In this document: positions 46,026 through 54,815 of the stretch, one piece after another
Position numbering within the stretch: the first letter of the stretch is position 1
How the letters are laid out: each line of letters starts with the position of its first letter
Source: Sinomonas humi
Lineage (GTDB): Bacteria; Actinomycetota; Actinomycetes; Actinomycetales; Micrococcaceae
DNA: 64,000 nucleotides
Direction: 5' to 3'
Assembly: GCF_000802235.1 (NCBI RefSeq)
Contig: NZ_JTDL01000120.1
Coordinates: 1 to 64,000 of the forward strand
Notes under the pieces: model-generated
The model's input: the letters and a program-made list of their open reading frames with translations, nothing else
The model's database searches: none
What the model was told of the DNA's origin: nothing
Program-made: the position numbers and the translations under genes

Positions 46026-47050
46026 GGCGAGTCCTTGTCGCGCGGCTCGACAGCCTGGGCGACGTCGTGCTCTCGGGGCCCGCGATCCGCGCGGTCGCGG
46101 CCAAGGCGGAGGTTGTCCTTCTGACCGGCCCCCGCGGCGCGGCGGTCGCGACGATGCTCCCCGGCGTCACCGAGCACCTCGTATGGGACTGCCCTTGGAT
46201 CGCCAACCCGGCCCCGGCGGCAACCCCTCGGCACGTGCGCCGGCTTGAGCGGCTGCTCGACCACGCGGGCATCGACGAGGCCATCATCCTCACGTCCTTC
46301 CACCAGTCGGCGCTTCCGCTCGCGTTCGAACTGCGCCTGACAGGCGTCCCACGCATCACCGCTCTCTCCGAGGACTACCCTGGGAGCCTCCTCGACGTGC
46401 GGCTCACGAGCCGCGACCTCCCATGGAAGCTCCACGAGGTGGACCGTGCGCTCGGAATCGCCGCGGCTGCGGGCTTCCCCCGCCCAGCGGACGACGACGG
46501 CCTGCCCGCCCTCCTGCCTCAGCCGAGGACTTCGGCGCGGCCCTCGGGCGAATATGTCGTGGTCCACCCCGGGGCTGATGCCCCCGCGAGGACCTGGCCC
46601 GCCGAGCACGCGGCACAGCTCGTCTCGATGCTCGCGGCCGAGGGCTTCCGCGTCGTCGTCACCGGGAACGACGACGAGCGGGAACTGACCGCGCGCGTCG
46701 CAGGCTCCCACGGGATCGACGCGGGCGGCGCAACCGACCTCCGGGGCCTCGTCGACCTCCTCGCGGGTGCGAGCGCCGTCGTCGCCGGGAACACCGGCCC
46801 CGCGCACGTGGCCGCGGCCGTGCGAACTCCCGTCGTCAGCCTCTTCTCTCCTGTTGTCGCGGCCGGGACGTGGGCCCCTCGGGGTTCCGCCGTCGAGGTC
46901 CTCGGCGACCAGTCGGCCGCCTGCGCCGGCTCGCGTGCGCGTATCTGCCCCCTGCCTGGGCATCCGTGCCTCGCCGGGGTCACCCCGCACGAGGTGCTGC
47001 GCGCCGTCGAACGACTCGTCTCACACAACACGAAGGCGGTGCCCGTCTGA
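46022..47050 (+). CDS. Glycosyltransferase family 9, second copy
   Basis: The 342-aa GT9 enzyme begins VRRVLVARLDSLGDVVLSGPAIRA and has VVVHPGADAPARTWPAEHAAQLV, GGATDLRGLVDLLAGASAVVAGNTGPAHVAAAV and TPVVSLFSPVV. The CAGSRARICPLPGHPC segment resembles the Cys pairs seen in some heptosyltransferase-like proteins. Starts and stops overlap gmhB and the next glycosyltransferase, so they are translated as one operon. Confidence 0.9.
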   Translation: MRRVLVARLDSLGDVVLSGPAIRAVAAKAEVVLLTGPRGAAVATMLPGVTEHLVWDCPWIANPAPAATPRHVRRLERLLDHAGIDEAIILTSFHQSALPLAFELRLTGVPRITALSEDYPGSLLDVRLTSRDLPWKLHEVDRALGIAAAAGFPRPADDDGLPALLPQPRTSARPSGEYVVVHPGADAPARTWPAEHAAQLVSMLAAEGFRVVVTGNDDERELTARVAGSHGIDAGGATDLRGLVDLLAGASAVVAGNTGPAHVAAAVRTPVVSLFSPVVAAGTWAPRGSAVEVLGDQSAACAGSRARICPLPGHPCLAGVTPHEVLRAVERLVSHNTKAVPV

Positions 47051-48078
47051 TGCGGATCCTTCTCTGGCACGTCCATGGCGGCTGGACCGACGGCTTCGTC
47101 CGCGGAGAACACGAATACGTGCTCCCGGTCGACGCCGAGCGGTCCGCATGGGGCTTGGGCCGAGGCGGACGCGAGTGGCCGAACGCCGCCGAGGTCCCGC
47201 TCGAGGACCTCGCAGCCATCGCGGGCACGCTCGACGCCGTCGTCCTCCAAAGGCCGGACGAGGCGAAGCGGGTCCACGAGCTCACCGGCCTGCGCCCGGG
47301 GAAGGACCTCCCCGCGGTCTACCTCGAGCACAACATCCCGAAGGGCGCAGTTCCCGAGACGCGGCACCCGCTCGCGGATCAGGACGAGATCCCGATCGTG
47401 CACGTCACCCACTTCAACGCCCTCATGTGGGACAGCGGCAAGGCGCCGGTGTACGTCGTCGAACACGGCGTCGTCGACCCGGGGCTCTCCTACACGGGCG
47501 AGCTTGAGCGGCTCGCCGTCGTCGTCAATGAGCCCGTGCGGCGTTGGAGGGTCGCCGGCACCGATCTGCTCGGCCGCTTCGCCGACGTGGCCCCGCTCGA
47601 CGTCTACGGCATGGGCGGAGACGGCCTGGTCGAGGCCACCGGGATCGAGGCCGCGCGCTTGCGCTGGGCGGGCGACGTCCCGACAGCGCGCCTCCACGCC
47701 GAGCTGGCCCACCGCAGGGCGTACCTGCACCCGTTCCGCTGGACCTCGCTTGGGCTCGCGCTCATCGAGGCCATGATGGCCGGTCTGCCGGTAGTCGCGC
47801 TCGGGTCAACAGAGGCCTGGCGCGCGGTGCCCCCGGCGGCTGGCTGCGTGAGCTCGGACATCCATGAACTCGTCGCTGCCGCGCACCGCTTCATCGCCGA
47901 CCCTTCTGCGGCGCAGGAGGCCGGGCTCGCCGCGAGGGAGGCCGCGCTGAACCGCTACAGCCTGCACCGGTTCCTGAGGGACTGGGACGAGGTGTTCGCG
48001 GACGTGCGGGGCGGCCCCTTGGTGGCGGCTGGCGCAGCACGGGAGGCTCCGACAGTTCCGCGAGGGACCGTCCTGTGA
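47050..48078 (+). CDS. Glycosyltransferase (GT-B, GT4-like C-terminal half)
   Basis: The 342-aa protein opens with RILLWHVHGGWTDGFVRGEHEY and includes YLEHNIPKGAVPETRHP and HVTHFNALMW. It ends with a GT4-like donor segment, HPFRWTSLGLALIEAMMAGLPVVAL. The N-terminal region is unlike common GT4 enzymes. It starts at TGATG on the previous stop. Donor and acceptor are unknown; heptose glycan assembly is inferred from context. Confidence 0.82.
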   Translation: MRILLWHVHGGWTDGFVRGEHEYVLPVDAERSAWGLGRGGREWPNAAEVPLEDLAAIAGTLDAVVLQRPDEAKRVHELTGLRPGKDLPAVYLEHNIPKGAVPETRHPLADQDEIPIVHVTHFNALMWDSGKAPVYVVEHGVVDPGLSYTGELERLAVVVNEPVRRWRVAGTDLLGRFADVAPLDVYGMGGDGLVEATGIEAARLRWAGDVPTARLHAELAHRRAYLHPFRWTSLGLALIEAMMAGLPVVALGSTEAWRAVPPAAGCVSSDIHELVAAAHRFIADPSAAQEAGLAAREAALNRYSLHRFLRDWDEVFADVRGGPLVAAGAAREAPTVPRGTVL

Positions 48079-48121
48079 AGGACCGCCCAGTGAGGACTAT
48101 TCGATGAGGAGAGAGAACACA

Positions 48122-49411
48122 ATGAGAATCTCGATGGTGTCCGAACACGCCAGTCCGCTCGCCACCGTGGGCGGAGTCGATGCAGGCGGGCAGAACGTGC
48201 ACGTGGCCGAGCTCTCCGCCGCTCTCGTGCGACGAGGCCACGACGTGACGGTCTTCACCCGGCGCGACAGCGAGCGGCTCCATTGGGAGCAGACGCTCCC
48301 GAACGGAGTGCGGCTCGTGAACGTCGACGCCGGGCCCGCCCACGCCGTGCCGAAGGACAAGCTCCTGCCGTACATCCCCGCGTTCGCGGAGCAGCTCGCC
48401 AACTACTGGACTGACAACCCGCCCAACATCGTCCACGGGCATTTCTGGATGTCCGGGATCGCGAGCATCGAAGCCGTCGGGAAGCTCCAGAAGCAGCTTC
48501 TCCCGCCGCCAGTCGTGGCCGAGACGTTCCACGCGCTCGGCGTCGTGAAGCGGCGGCATCAGGGCACGGACGATACGAGCCCGGCCGAGCGCGAGTTCCT
48601 CGAGCCGTGGGTCGCGCGCAGCGTGGACCGCGTGATCGCAACGTGCCCGGACGAGGCGTTCGAGCTCCGGCAGCTCGGCGTGAACCGGCGGCGGATCTCG
48701 GTCGCGCCGTGCGGCGTCGACGTCGAGAAGTTCACGCCGGAGGGCCCGGCGCGGGCGCGCGGCAAGCGGCTCCGACTCGCCGTCGTCGGCCGTCTCGTAC
48801 CGCGCAAGGGCGTTGACATCGTGGTCTCCGCGCTCGCGCTGCTCGCCGCCTCCGGACGGCGGGACATCGAACTCCTCGTGGTCGGCGGCACGAGCGGCAA
48901 GGACCGCATCGCGTCAGACCCCGAGGCGCGCAGGCTCCGCGAACTCGCCGATTCGCTCGGCATCGGCAGCCAGGTCATCTTCGTCGGCCAAGTCCCACGC
49001 GACGAGATGCCCGAACTCTTCCGGAGCCTCGACGCCGTCGTCTGCACGCCCTGGTATGAGCCGTTCGGCATCGTCCCGCTCGAAGCGATGGCATGCGGCG
49101 TGCCCGTCATCGTCTCAGCCGTCGGCGGGCTCCAGGAGTCGGTCGTCGACGGCGTCACGGGCATCCACGTGCCGCCCAAGCACCCAGCCGCGCTCGCGGA
49201 CGCGATTGCGATCCTCGCGGATGACCCCGAGCTGCGGGCGCGCTTCGGCGCGGCGGGGGTCGAGCGGACTCGCACACGCTACACCTGGGACCGCGTCGCG
49301 TCCGATACGGAGAGGATCTATCGCGCCATGCTCGATCACTGGGACCAGCCCGAAGCTGATGTGGCGGCGTCCAGGAGCCGCCTTCGGCGCGTCGGAGAGG
49401 GGGCTCGATGA
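48122..49411 (+). CDS. Glycosyltransferase family 4 (MshA/sucrose-phosphate-synthase-like)
   Basis: The 429-aa protein has SPLATVGGVDAGGQNVHVAELSAAL, the glycine-rich loop of this GT4 branch. It also has VVGRLVPRKGVDIVVSAL and TPWYEPFGIVPLEAMACGVPVI, with the E-x7-E donor motif. Relatives transfer sugars to inositol phosphate or sugar phosphates. AGGAG precedes ATG 48122. The stop overlaps gmhA (ATGA), tying it to heptose metabolism. Confidence 0.88.
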   Translation: MRISMVSEHASPLATVGGVDAGGQNVHVAELSAALVRRGHDVTVFTRRDSERLHWEQTLPNGVRLVNVDAGPAHAVPKDKLLPYIPAFAEQLANYWTDNPPNIVHGHFWMSGIASIEAVGKLQKQLLPPPVVAETFHALGVVKRRHQGTDDTSPAEREFLEPWVARSVDRVIATCPDEAFELRQLGVNRRRISVAPCGVDVEKFTPEGPARARGKRLRLAVVGRLVPRKGVDIVVSALALLAASGRRDIELLVVGGTSGKDRIASDPEARRLRELADSLGIGSQVIFVGQVPRDEMPELFRSLDAVVCTPWYEPFGIVPLEAMACGVPVIVSAVGGLQESVVDGVTGIHVPPKHPAALADAIAILADDPELRARFGAAGVERTRTRYTWDRVASDTERIYRAMLDHWDQPEADVAASRSRLRRVGEGAR

Positions 49412-50103
49412 AGATGACCCGCGCGCTCCGCGAACAGTCCCTCACGGCCACACCCGCCGGAGGACTCACCGCTATCCGCTCCGGCGGCCCCCTAGGCCCC
49501 GGAGGATTCCGCGTACTCCCGCACGAGCGGCTCTCCGACGGCGTGCTCGAGCACATCGACGATGCGAGCCAAGCGCTTGAGTCGCTGCGGCTGCAGTCCG
49601 CCGTCCTCGCGCGCTGGGCGCAGACCCTCGCGCATCGGCTCGCCTCGGGCGGCCGCCTGCTCGCGGCCGGCAACGGCGGCTCCGCTGCGGAGGCGCAGCA
49701 CCTCACCGCGGAGCTCGTCGGGAGGTACGACGGCGAGCGGCGGCCCTTCTCGGCGATCGCCCTCCACGGGGACACCTCCGCGATGACCGCAATCGGCAAC
49801 GACTACGGCTACGACGAGGTGTTCGCCCGCCAGGTGCGCGCGCACGCCCGGCCCGGCGACGTCGTCGTCCTGCTCTCTACGAGCGGCAAGAGCCCCAACC
49901 TCGTCGCGGCCGCCCAGGCCGCCCACGAGGTCGGTGCGCTCACCTGGGCCCTCACGGGGCCCGGGCCCAACCCGCTCTCGGCCGCCGTCGACGAAGCGCT
50001 CACGCTCGAGGGCCGCAACTGCCACGTCCAGGAAGCCCAGCTGATCGCGATCCATGCCCTGTGCGAAGGCTTCGACGCGTGCGTGGCGGAAGAGGAGGAC
50101 TGA
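49408..50103 (+). CDS. gmhA: Sedoheptulose-7-phosphate isomerase, GmhA type
   Basis: The 231-aa SIS-domain protein has an N-terminal extension of about 35 aa. GmhA motifs are present: GNGGSAAEAQHLTAELVGRY, DTSAMTAIGNDYGYDEVFARQV, STSGKSPN and the C-terminal QEAQLIAIHALCEGFD with the zinc-ligand His. It converts sedoheptulose 7-phosphate to D-glycero-D-manno-heptose 7-phosphate, the first committed step. The next gene starts two bases after its stop. Confidence 0.92.
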   Translation: MKMTRALREQSLTATPAGGLTAIRSGGPLGPGGFRVLPHERLSDGVLEHIDDASQALESLRLQSAVLARWAQTLAHRLASGGRLLAAGNGGSAAEAQHLTAELVGRYDGERRPFSAIALHGDTSAMTAIGNDYGYDEVFARQVRAHARPGDVVVLLSTSGKSPNLVAAAQAAHEVGALTWALTGPGPNPLSAAVDEALTLEGRNCHVQEAQLIAIHALCEGFDACVAEEED

Positions 50104-50104
50104 T

Positions 50105-51487
50105 ATGAAGATTGCCGTTGTCGGCGACACCCTGCTCGATATCGACCTGGTCGGCCATGCCGACCGCCTCTGCCCTGATGCCCCCGTGCCAGTCCTCGAC
50201 GTCGACGACCGCCTCGAACGTGCGGGCGGTGCCGGCCTTGTCGCGACGCTCCTTGCGGACGACGGCCACGAAGTCGATCTCGTCACCGCCCTTGCGGACG
50301 ACGACGCCGCGGCCCGCCTCCGCGCGTTGCTCGGACCGGTTCGCGTTCACGCCGTCCCGCTCGGCGCGCCGACTCCGGTGAAGATGCGGCTCACGGCAAG
50401 CGGCCAGAGGATCGCGCGCGTGGACGAGGGCTGCGGGACGCCCCCGTACGCCGAGGTCGACTTCGCGCTGCTCTCCGTGCTCGAGGAAGCGGACGCCGTC
50501 GTCGTCGCCGACTACGGGCGCCGCTTCACGAGCGTCCCGACGGTCCGCGCGGCCCTCGAGACGGTAGCGCGCCGCATCCCGGTCGTGTGGGACCCGCATC
50601 CCCGCGGGGCGCGCCCCATCTCTGGGGCGGCGGCCGTCACGCCGAATCTGTCCGAGCTCCTAGCGTTCTCGGGCCGTCAGGTTGACGAACCGGGCGCCCT
50701 CGCCGTCGCGGCGGGACGCTTGCGGCAGCGCTGGGGCGCGCGCGCCGTCGTCGTGACTCTCGGCGAGCGAGGCGCGCTGGTGTGCGAGCCCGACGGCGAT
50801 ACCCACGTTGCGGTGCCGTCCGCCGGGTTGCGGATCGAGGACCCCTGCGGCGCTGGGGATCGCTTCGCGTCGTCGCTCGCCGTCGCGCTCGCCCACGGTG
50901 AGCAGCTCGGCGCGGCGACCGAGGGAGCCGTTGCGACCGCCGCCGCGTTCCTCGCGGCCGGTGGCGTCGCGTCCCTGCGCCGCGGCGGGCAGCCGGGGTT
51001 CCCGGAAGCGGAGGGAACGGGTGCCGCTGGGGTGTCCTCGGCCGTCGCCCTCGCGCGGCGCGTCCGCGCTGCGGGCGGCACGGTCGTCGCCGCGGGCGGT
51101 TGTTTCGACCTCCTGCATGCGGGGCACCTTCACCTCCTGCAGGCTGCCCGCGCCTTGGGCGACTGCCTCATCGTGTGCCTCAACTCGGACGACTCCATCC
51201 GCCGGCTCAAGGGCCCCGAGCGGCCCGTCATGAACGAGCACGACCGCGCCGAGCTGCTCCAGGCCCTGAGCTGCGTGGACGCCGTCGAGATCTTCACGGA
51301 GGACACGCCCGAGGCTGTGCTCGCGACCCTGCGTCCCCACGTGTGGGTCAAGGGCGCGGACTACAACCCAGATGAGCTCCCCGAGTCGAAGCAGCTCCGT
51401 TCGTGGGGCGGCGAGGTCGTAACCGTGCCGCTTCAGCCGGGACGCTCGACGACGGGCCTTGCTGCGGCGATCGCGAGCCTCGGCTAA
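50105..51487 (+). CDS. HldE-type bifunctional heptose 7-phosphate kinase/heptose 1-phosphate nucleotidyltransferase (first copy)
   Basis: The 460-aa fusion has an N-terminal PfkB kinase (GDTLLDIDLVG; catalytic DPCGAGDRF, Asp near 260). The C-terminal cytidylyltransferase-like domain has GGCFDLLHAGHLHLLQAA (HxGH), NSDDSIRRLKGPERPV and KGADYNPDELPES. HldE phosphorylates heptose 7-phosphate at C1 and, after GmhB, attaches AMP. GAGGAGG lies upstream of ATG 50105. It is the last gene before the 32-bp repeat array. Confidence 0.88.
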   Translation: MKIAVVGDTLLDIDLVGHADRLCPDAPVPVLDVDDRLERAGGAGLVATLLADDGHEVDLVTALADDDAAARLRALLGPVRVHAVPLGAPTPVKMRLTASGQRIARVDEGCGTPPYAEVDFALLSVLEEADAVVVADYGRRFTSVPTVRAALETVARRIPVVWDPHPRGARPISGAAAVTPNLSELLAFSGRQVDEPGALAVAAGRLRQRWGARAVVVTLGERGALVCEPDGDTHVAVPSAGLRIEDPCGAGDRFASSLAVALAHGEQLGAATEGAVATAAAFLAAGGVASLRRGGQPGFPEAEGTGAAGVSSAVALARRVRAAGGTVVAAGGCFDLLHAGHLHLLQAARALGDCLIVCLNSDDSIRRLKGPERPVMNEHDRAELLQALSCVDAVEIFTEDTPEAVLATLRPHVWVKGADYNPDELPESKQLRSWGGEVVTVPLQPGRSTTGLAAAIASLG

Positions 51488-51488
51488 C

Positions 51489-51680
51489 GCCGTTTGTTGG
51501 TCACGTCCCGCGGGTGCGGCGCCGTTTGTTGGTCACGTCCCGCGGGTGCGGCGCCGTTTGTTGGTCACGTCCCGCGGGTGCGACGCCGTTTGTTGGTCAC
51601 GTCCCGCGGGTGCGACGCCGTTTGTTGGTCACGTCCCGCGGGTGCGGCGCCGTTTGTTGGTCACGTCCCGCGGGTGCGAC
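51489..51680. repeat. 32-bp tandem repeat array, six units
   Basis: Six units start at 51489, 51521, 51553, 51585, 51617 and 51649, each GCCGTTTGTTGGTCACGTCC followed by CGCGGGTGCGGC or GCGAC. The array begins one base after the hldE-type stop. The core GTCACGTCCCGCGGGTG is the reverse-complement relative of the 1-192 array, with the identical 32-bp period. Confidence 0.95.
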
Positions 51681-51750
51681 CAGCAGGAGGTGACTCTTGG
51701 ACGAACTTTTGGACGACGAACTTTTGGACGACAGAGAGAGGAACGGATTG

Positions 51751-52488
51751 ATGACACAGAGCATGGACACCATCCCCCAGACGAGGACCGACGAGAGCCA
51801 TCCCCTCAAGGGGGCGCGGGTCCTGGTGACGGGCGGCGCGTCGGGACTCGGTGCGGCCGTGGTCGAGGCGCTTGTCGCCGAGGGCGCTCTCCCGCTCGTG
51901 CTCGACCGTCAACCTGTCGAAGCGCCTGCGCGTGGTTGGGTCGTAGACCTCTCAGGACGTGAGGCCGCCGAAGCAGCCGTCGCGCAGGTGGCTGAGGAAG
52001 CCGGTGGGATCGACGCGATCGTGTGCGCCGCCGGCATCGACCGCTGCGGTGAGCTCACGGAGGTTCCTGCCGAGGAGTGGGAAAAGGTGATCTCGGTCAA
52101 CCTGCTCGGCACGGCCGCCGTCGTTCGCGCGGCGCTCCCGCACCTCCTGCGGAGCCACGGCCGGGTTGTGACGGTTGCCTCGACGCTCGGGCTGCGCGGT
52201 GCGGGTGGGGCGACAGCCTACTGCGCCTCGAAGTTCGGCGTGATCGGCTTCACCCGGGCTCTCGCGGCCGAACTGAAGGGACGGGTCGGGGTGACGACGC
52301 TCATCCCGGGCGGCATGGACACCGCGTTCTTCGACGACCGGCCCGAGGAGTACAAGCCCCACGATCGGACCAACCTCAACCGGCCCTCGGACACCGCGCG
52401 ATCGGTGATCTTCGCGCTCTCCCAGCCTCGCGGCTGCGAGGTCCGCGAGCTTCTTGTGATGGGTTCGATGGAGGACTCCTGGCCGTAA
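51751..52488 (+). CDS. Short-chain dehydrogenase/reductase in the heptose locus
   Basis: The 245-aa classical SDR has VTGGASGLGAAVVEAL, CAAGIDRCGEL, Ser in VASTLG and the catalytic YCASK. It is too short for the extended-SDR epimerase HldD. It might oxidise or reduce a sugar or nucleotide sugar; that is inference from location. ATG 51751 has AGAGAGG upstream. The leader contains two copies of ACGAACTTTTGGACGAC-type sequence. Confidence 0.85.
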   Translation: MTQSMDTIPQTRTDESHPLKGARVLVTGGASGLGAAVVEALVAEGALPLVLDRQPVEAPARGWVVDLSGREAAEAAVAQVAEEAGGIDAIVCAAGIDRCGELTEVPAEEWEKVISVNLLGTAAVVRAALPHLLRSHGRVVTVASTLGLRGAGGATAYCASKFGVIGFTRALAAELKGRVGVTTLIPGGMDTAFFDDRPEEYKPHDRTNLNRPSDTARSVIFALSQPRGCEVRELLVMGSMEDSWP

Positions 52489-53584
52489 GCTCGGGGCCCG
52501 CGAGGTAAGGGGCGGGAGCCGACGGCGGTGCGAGCCGAGCAATCGGTGCGCTCGTGCCACGAGATGACAGCTAACGGACGAGACCGCAGGTGAATCCCTG
52601 CGGTCTCGTCCGTTTGCTGTGGTCTCGCGGGGAGGGAGCGGGATTCGCGCGGTGCGGCGGTGCGAGGTGGTCGCGAAGGCGGACTCTCGTTCCGAGTGTG
52701 GACGTTTGTGCCGAGTGCGGACGTTTGTGCCCGAGGGCGGACGTTTGGGCACGCAGAAACGTACGCGTTCGCACCGAACGTGCGCCTTCGGCAAGGCGTG
52801 GGGGCGCCGTGGCCGGGCTGAGTCGAGCCTCGGGATCCGGGTGGCGCCCGGGCTGCGTCGAGCCTCGGGATCCGAGTGGACGGCGGAGGTCGCGAGCCAC
52901 GAGGGCCGAGCCAGGCGACGGAGCATCGGACGAGGGGGGCAACTGCCGCGGGGGCGCGTGCCGCGAGAGCCGAGCCAGGCGACGGAGCATCGGACGAGGG
53001 GGCACTGTCGCGAGGGTGCGAGCTGCGAGACCCGAGCTAACGGACGAGACCGCAGGTGAATCCCTGCGGTCTCGTCCGTTTGCTGTGGTCTCGCGGGGAC
53101 GGAGCGGGATCCGCAGGATGCGGCGGTGCATGTTGGTCGCGAAAGCGGACTGTCGTTCCGAGTGCGGACGTTTATCCCGAGGGCGGACGTTTGGGCGCGC
53201 AGAAACGTACGCGTTCGCACCGAACGTGCGCCTTCGGCAACGTTTGGTGGCGCCCGGGCTGCGTCGAGCCTCGGGATCGGAGCGGACGGCGGGGGTGCGA
53301 GCCACGAGAGCAGAGCCAGGCGACGGAGCATCGGACGAGGAGGCGCTGCCGCGAGGGCGCGGGCTGCGAGACCCGAGCTAACGGACGAGAGCGCAGGTGA
53401 TTCCATGCGGATTCGTCCGTTTGCTGTGGTCTCGCGGGGACGGAGCGGGATCCGCGGGGGGTCGCGGGGCATGTTGGTCGCGAAACCGGACTCTCGCCCC
53501 GAGTGCGGACGCCCCCGCGACCTCACCGCCCCCCGACTCAGTCGCCCGCGACCTCACGCCCCGCGACCTCACCGCCCGACGGCT
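52489..53584. repeat. Gene-free 1.1-kb region with three hairpin-headed repeat modules
   Basis: No credible gene is present. A module begins at 52573, 53039 and 53380. Copies 1 and 2 open with an identical 18-bp-stem hairpin (52573-52614, 53039-53080; loop TGAATC); copy 3 keeps only the outer 9 bp. All then continue TGCTGTGGTCTCGCGGGGA and share long segments such as GAAACGTACGCGTTCGCACC in copies 1 and 2. Module spacing is 466 and 341 bp. Copies 1 and 2 both end CTGCGAGACCCGAGCT. Confidence 0.9.
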
Positions 53585-54700
53585 TTACCGCCCCGCCAAG
53601 AGGTCCTTCGCGTCCTGGAGCACAGCTTCGGTCGGCACCGCGCCCACCCAGGTCACGGCGTGATCGCAGTGCCGGCCGAACGGGTTCGTGCCGTCGGAGC
53701 CGCACACGGGGCAGTCGCCCCGCCACGCGATCTGGACGCGGTGGCGGCGCCGGCCCTCGGGCCCCGCGTTGATGAGGTTCCCCACCCAGTAGACGGACGC
53801 CGTCGGGGTCCCGAGCGCCTGAGCGAGATGCCGCGGCCCGCTGTCGTTCGCGACGACGAGGCGCGCGTGCGCAAGCAGCCCGACAAGCTCCCTCACGCTC
53901 GTGCGTCCGGCCGCGGAGGAGATGAGCTCCCTGGCGCCCGGCGCGAGATCCGCGGCCTTCTCCGCGATCCCGTCGGCAAGCTCACGCTCGCTCGGGTCGC
54001 CCACCACAATGACCTGCCAGCCGTCGATAGCCAGTTCCGCGGCCACGGCGGCGAAGCGCTCCGCGGGCCACCGGCGGCGCGGGTCGGTCGCGCCCGCATG
54101 CACGACGACGAGCCCCGGCGCCCCGGGCACGAGCCACGGTTCGGCGGCTTCCGCATCTTTTGACGTGGCGATGAAACGCGGTTCATGGTCGACGGCGTCC
54201 GCTCCGGCGAGCGCGACGACCTCGAGCCACCGGGCGGCTTCGCGCTGGTAATAGAGGTGCGGGAGGACCCGCTCGAGCGGCTCCGCGTCCGGCGTTGCGC
54301 AGCCCACCGTGTGGCGAGCCTCGAGAGCGTTCACGAACGGGTTGGAATTGCGCCCACCGCCGTGGAGCTGAAGCGCGAGGTCTATGCCCTCGGCCCGCAG
54401 CTTCTCGATGACCTCAATGGTCTCCGGGTGCTCGCGCCAGCCGCGGCCGTCGGGGGCGGTTGCGTCGGGGAAGACAGGCACGACGACGGTGCGGTCCACC
54501 GGCCCCGGCCGATCCTCGAGGAGGCTCGCGAGGAGCGGGGTCGTCAGCATGATCTGCTCGGCTGTCGGGTAGACGGCGCGGATCGACTCGAGGGCGGGCA
54601 GCGTCGAGAGCAGGTCGCCGATCCCGCCTCCGCGCAGGATCGCGATGCGCTCGACGTTGTCGAAGAGCTCCGGGGGGCCTGTCACCGGGGTGTCTGTCAT
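53585..54700 (-). CDS. Glycosyltransferase family 9, third copy
   Basis: The 371-aa GT9 enzyme has IAILRGGGIGDLLSTLPALESI, LALQLHGGGRNSNPFV, VVVHAGATDPRRRWPAERFAAVA and VANDSGPRHLAQALGTPTASVYW. A C-terminal CPVCGSDG...RHCDH set may bind zinc. It is divergent from the aldehyde-dehydrogenase-like gene and belongs to the heptose locus; a heptosyltransferase role is inferred. Confidence 0.9.
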   Translation of the reverse strand: MTDTPVTGPPELFDNVERIAILRGGGIGDLLSTLPALESIRAVYPTAEQIMLTTPLLASLLEDRPGPVDRTVVVPVFPDATAPDGRGWREHPETIEVIEKLRAEGIDLALQLHGGGRNSNPFVNALEARHTVGCATPDAEPLERVLPHLYYQREAARWLEVVALAGADAVDHEPRFIATSKDAEAAEPWLVPGAPGLVVVHAGATDPRRRWPAERFAAVAAELAIDGWQVIVVGDPSERELADGIAEKAADLAPGARELISSAAGRTSVRELVGLLAHARLVVANDSGPRHLAQALGTPTASVYWVGNLINAGPEGRRRHRVQIAWRGDCPVCGSDGTNPFGRHCDHAVTWVGAVPTEAVLQDAKDLLAGR

Positions 54701-54815
54701 GGTGGAGGGCTACCCTCCGGGATGACGCGGGAAACGGCGCGCGGGTAAACGCATCCCCATGCTTGGGGCGACGGTGCGCGGGTAACCCCTCGATGCACTC
54801 AATCAGGAGGATTTG

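Noticed and set aside
51489-51680. CRISPR array or coding repeats
   Set aside because: No spacers; the 32-bp period is not a multiple of three, so frames shift between units and the apparent reading frames are artefacts.
51751-52488. HldD (ADP-heptose epimerase)
   Set aside because: At 245 aa with a classical YCASK site it is a short SDR, while HldD is an extended SDR of about 310 aa.
52571-53580. Long reading frames on both strands suggesting a repeat protein
   Set aside because: They come from high G+C with few stops, are not conserved in frame between the module copies, and lack plausible starts and ribosome sites.
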